Assembly: GCA_022494885.1 (NCBI GenBank)
Contig: JAGVSM010003559.1
Location: forward strand, 55,802-119,801
Direction: 5' to 3'
Length of the DNA: 64,000 nucleotides
From: Micrasema longulum
Taxonomy: Eukaryota; Arthropoda; Insecta; Trichoptera; Brachycentridae
In this document: positions 61,800 to 64,000 of the stretch, piece by piece
Position numbering within the stretch: the first letter of the stretch is position 1
Layout: every line of letters begins with the position of its first letter
Program-made: the position numbers and the translations under genes
Notes under the pieces: generated by a model
Told to the model about the DNA's origin: nothing
Databases searched by the model: none
Seen by the model: the letters and a program-made list of their open reading frames with translations, nothing else

Positions 61800-61880
61800 T
61801 CACGTCCTAGCCAGGAATCGAATTCCGGACCTCGAGCGTGGTAGGTGAACACGCCAATCACTACACTAAGAGGCGGAACT
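61800..61880 (-). repeat. tRNA-like SINE head
   Basis: Minus strand: CGCCTCTTAGTGTAGTGATT and GGTCCGGAATTCGATTCCTG. Confidence 0.55.
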
Positions 61881-62477
61881 ATCTCTACTCGATTTCCTTG
61901 TTCGGGATATTAACCTAAGAGCAGTCATCGAGTAAAAAACACTCGTCCAGGGTTTTGGTTTTACTTCACACACAAAACTGTATTCTTCGTTGTCAGGACG
62001 CCAAACAAATATGGTTGCTGAATTTTGTTAAAAAAGAAAAAAAAAAACTTTAAAATATCCGTATAGATCATAAAAGCTCGTCTTAATTAATCATTTTTTT
62101 CTCTGTTTTTGATGTGTTTTATTATTATCTTATTTCTTTCTGAAATTAATTTATCAAATATTTTTGCGTACCGTAAATTATATTATTATTTCTTACATAT
62201 ACTTACTGTAAACTAAATTTTATTTTTTGTTTACACTAATTTTTTAATACCATTTTTTGTTTAAATTCTTTACAAGTTATTTACTTGTTTTTTTAATTTG
62301 CTTTTTAATTCTAACATTTTTCTTTTATCCACATTTTTTATTTTTTATCATGCAAAATTTTACTTTTTATTTTGCATTGCAGCATGCATTTTTGTTTCTA
62401 CATATATACAAAAAAAAGTGTTGTGTATTTTTGAAAATTATTACTTACTATGTTTGTACTTACCTCTATATTTTTTG

Positions 62478-62525
62478 TAAATGCCCCTTGGGCGTATTGT
62501 AAAATTAAATAAATAAATAAATTTC
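62478..62525 (+). repeat. LINE-tail family T2
   Basis: AAATGCCCCTTGGGCGTATT then AAATTAAATAAATAAATAAA. Confidence 0.6.
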
Positions 62526-62807
62526 TACAATGTTCCTCGTATTTATTGTGATTCATCATTTATATTAGTTTCGGTGCCAAAATATAGCCTCCATTGGCAA
62601 AAAAATAATAGCAACATTGACTTTCTTTCATATATCTTTGATGGGTGGTGGGCATTAGAGTATAGCTGCATTTTTGTTCATTTTGTGATTTATATGCAAA
62701 AATGTTCCTTCTACATGCACATGCCTGCATTAATGATATAAACAGTACACGTATACTCAAAACATAAATAAGATGAAATAAATAAATAAATAAAAATAAA
62801 AACCAAC

Positions 62808-62865
62808 CAACGGCAGGTCAGAAGTCTTGTCAAAGCCTACACTTTTATATTCCCTTCTCTGAAAT
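62808..62865 (+). repeat. FB-A fragment
   Basis: CAACGGCAGGTCAGAAGTCT, TGTCAAAGCC, TATATTCCCTTCTCTGAAA match the right arm. Confidence 0.6.
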
Positions 62866-63099
62866 AAATACATGTTCTAAAGCTACACCCTATGAAATGT
62901 AATTTTATATTATAGACAAACATGGAAAGGATTGAAAATGTTCAATGAAAAACTTTTAAATACCTAGATTATAAAAACAGTAAAACGCTTTGCACTTACA
63001 GCCAATCTGCTAAACAAAATGGATTTTTTACCCTTGAAAATAGACGCGCTTTATCTTAATTATGCCATTTATATAAATTATTAAACAATAAAGTTGACT

Positions 63100-63360
63100 C
63101 TTTTAACCTACTTTCCAAAATGAATCTTAATGTCCCCTTTCGCGTAACGAGAAATAAGTATTTATTCCATCTGCCAGTCTGTAGCACTAACTATGCATAT
63201 CACTCTTTTCTCTATCGTTCTTGCTCAAACTAGACTGATTTTTTTTCATCTTTTGATATATTTAACATGCCTCTTAATTTATTTTTAAATAAATTAAAAC
63301 TCATTCTTTCTGGCTGTGATACGCTCCCACTTGCTATTTTATTTATAAATGAGCTTTAGC
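63100..63360 (+). mobile_element. LINE RT C-terminal remnant
   Basis: The frame from 63119 reads MNLNVPFRVTRNKYLFHLP, VCSTNYAYHSFLYRSCSN, stop, then DIFNMPLNLFLNKLKLIL. The RT.N..(L/F)..P..(R/S)TNYA..SF(L/I)YR pattern is a LINE ORF2 C-terminal signature. It has one in-frame stop. An A-rich (AAATA)n run at 63510-63526 may be its tail. Confidence 0.7.
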
Positions 63361-63655
63361 TCACGCTTACACACACCTGAACACTTACTCTCATACAAAT
63401 ACACACAAATACACCCTTTTATTGCACCACAATTTGATAGATTTGATTTTTGATTAGAAACCTCTATCTTTTTATGTTAATATTTCATTGTCGACTATTT
63501 GTTTTTGTAAAATAAATAAATAAAATAAGAATAATGACAGTATTATAATAAAAATTTATAATAATATTATATTCTTGACTTTAATACAACTGTTTTTCTG
63601 GTGTGATTTAGAAATGTATAATAAATGAAGTTAATTTGAGAGGCATTGATTTTGA

Positions 63656-64000
63656 TCTAAAAACTCGGATGAAAAATGTAAATATCTGTACTGTGTAGAA
63701 CATTTGGTCCAGCAACGCCCTCCGTATATTTACACACGACTTCATCAAATCCGGTTTATAAAATATAATTATGTTCTTTTCCATATCAAACTAAAACTGG
63801 TAAATTTGTATCAAGGTCAATCTAGATTATATTCTAATATTCTATATTATATGACTGTACAAGAATTAGAAAAAAGTCGACGATTTCTAAATCATTACCT
63901 ATCTGAAATTCATTTTACGGCGGCCACTCGTAATATGAGAAAAATTCAACTGGAATTTTATTTATTTAGAATACAAACAGATGTACAGGTTAAATGTTTT
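63656..64000 (+). CDS. Unidentified open frame running off the window edge
   Basis: 115 consecutive codons without a stop in sequence this AT-rich are unlikely by chance. The frame opens after a TGA at 63653 and is still open at the last base. The first ATG in frame is at 63850. The product is basic and rich in Tyr, Leu and Lys, with segments such as EHLVQQRPPYIYTRLHQI, KLVNLYQGQSRLYSNIL and SRRFLNHYLSEIHFTAAT. I recognise no family. A polypyrimidine/AG acceptor-like site at 63610 precedes it in a different frame, which also reads openly (NEVNLRGIDFDLKTR) until 63696. A spliced exon with a one-base sequence error, a transposon ORF or chance are all possible. It lies just after a LINE 3' end. 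Confidence 0.4.

Larger units (their letters stand above)
60730..63095. other. No gene seen
   Basis: AT-rich apart from the SINE, FB-A and T2 pieces listed. Long T/A runs at 62100-62350. Confidence 0.5.

Noticed and set aside
2940..62865. CRISPR-like array from recurring CCTGTAAATGCCTAGACTTCC
   Set aside because: The recurring units are dispersed, in both orientations and kilobases apart; they are transposon copies, and the DNA is eukaryotic.

Overview
The window is nuclear DNA from an animal, most probably an insect. It is AT-rich and carries one spliced gene with introns of kilobase scale. The rest is packed with SINEs carrying tRNA-like heads, fragments of non-LTR retrotransposons, Penelope-like remnants and foldback (MITE-like) DNA elements. 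CpG is not obviously depleted. The insect order cannot be fixed from the sequence alone.

The only convincing host gene lies on the minus strand between 17276 and 23438. Four exons join with matching reading phases (23438-22467, 22241-22112, 20007-19914, 17351-17276) and encode about 425 contiguous residues. The protein has low complexity and acidic tracts, a basic RNK/KRKD patch, a short helical LxxLL-like segment and an LDLS motif like those that bind CtBP. This looks like a nuclear transcriptional regulator. An ecdysone-response E93/Mblk-1/LCoR-type protein is my best guess, not a firm identification. The gene is open at both ends: the upstream exons (above 23438) and the downstream exons (below 17276) were not recognised. 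Much of the window is therefore probably intronic or flanking sequence of this gene.

The remaining ~60 kb is repeat-dominated. One foldback family, here called FB-A, appears as about 22 whole or partial copies from 0.7 to 62.8 kb. Three SINE classes (S1, S2, S3) have recognisable Pol III A/B-box heads and distinct bodies. At least seven LINE remnants are nearly all 3' ends, giving only reverse-transcriptase C-termini or an RNase H domain: 4.4, 11.6, 40.7, 41.3, 48.4, 50.3, 50.9 and 63.2 kb. There is Penelope-like material at 27.7-28.2 kb. Two copies of a repeat with a hammerhead-ribozyme-like core lie at 32.67 and 59.08 kb. Other items are a 245-bp near-perfect hairpin at 33.5 kb, a TTAA-flanked MITE candidate at 8.3 kb, a 400-bp foldback at 3.3-3.7 kb and a possible hAT relic at 45.3-45.6 kb.

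An unidentified 115-codon open frame runs off the right edge (63656-64000, plus strand). Several CpG-rich, repeat-free patches (9.5, 12.6, 15.7, 26.3, 34.5-35.0 and 38.9 kb) stand out against the AT-rich background and could be regulatory. Most other open frames of 60-150 codons lie inside repeats or overlap the real exon antisense, and I do not consider them genes.
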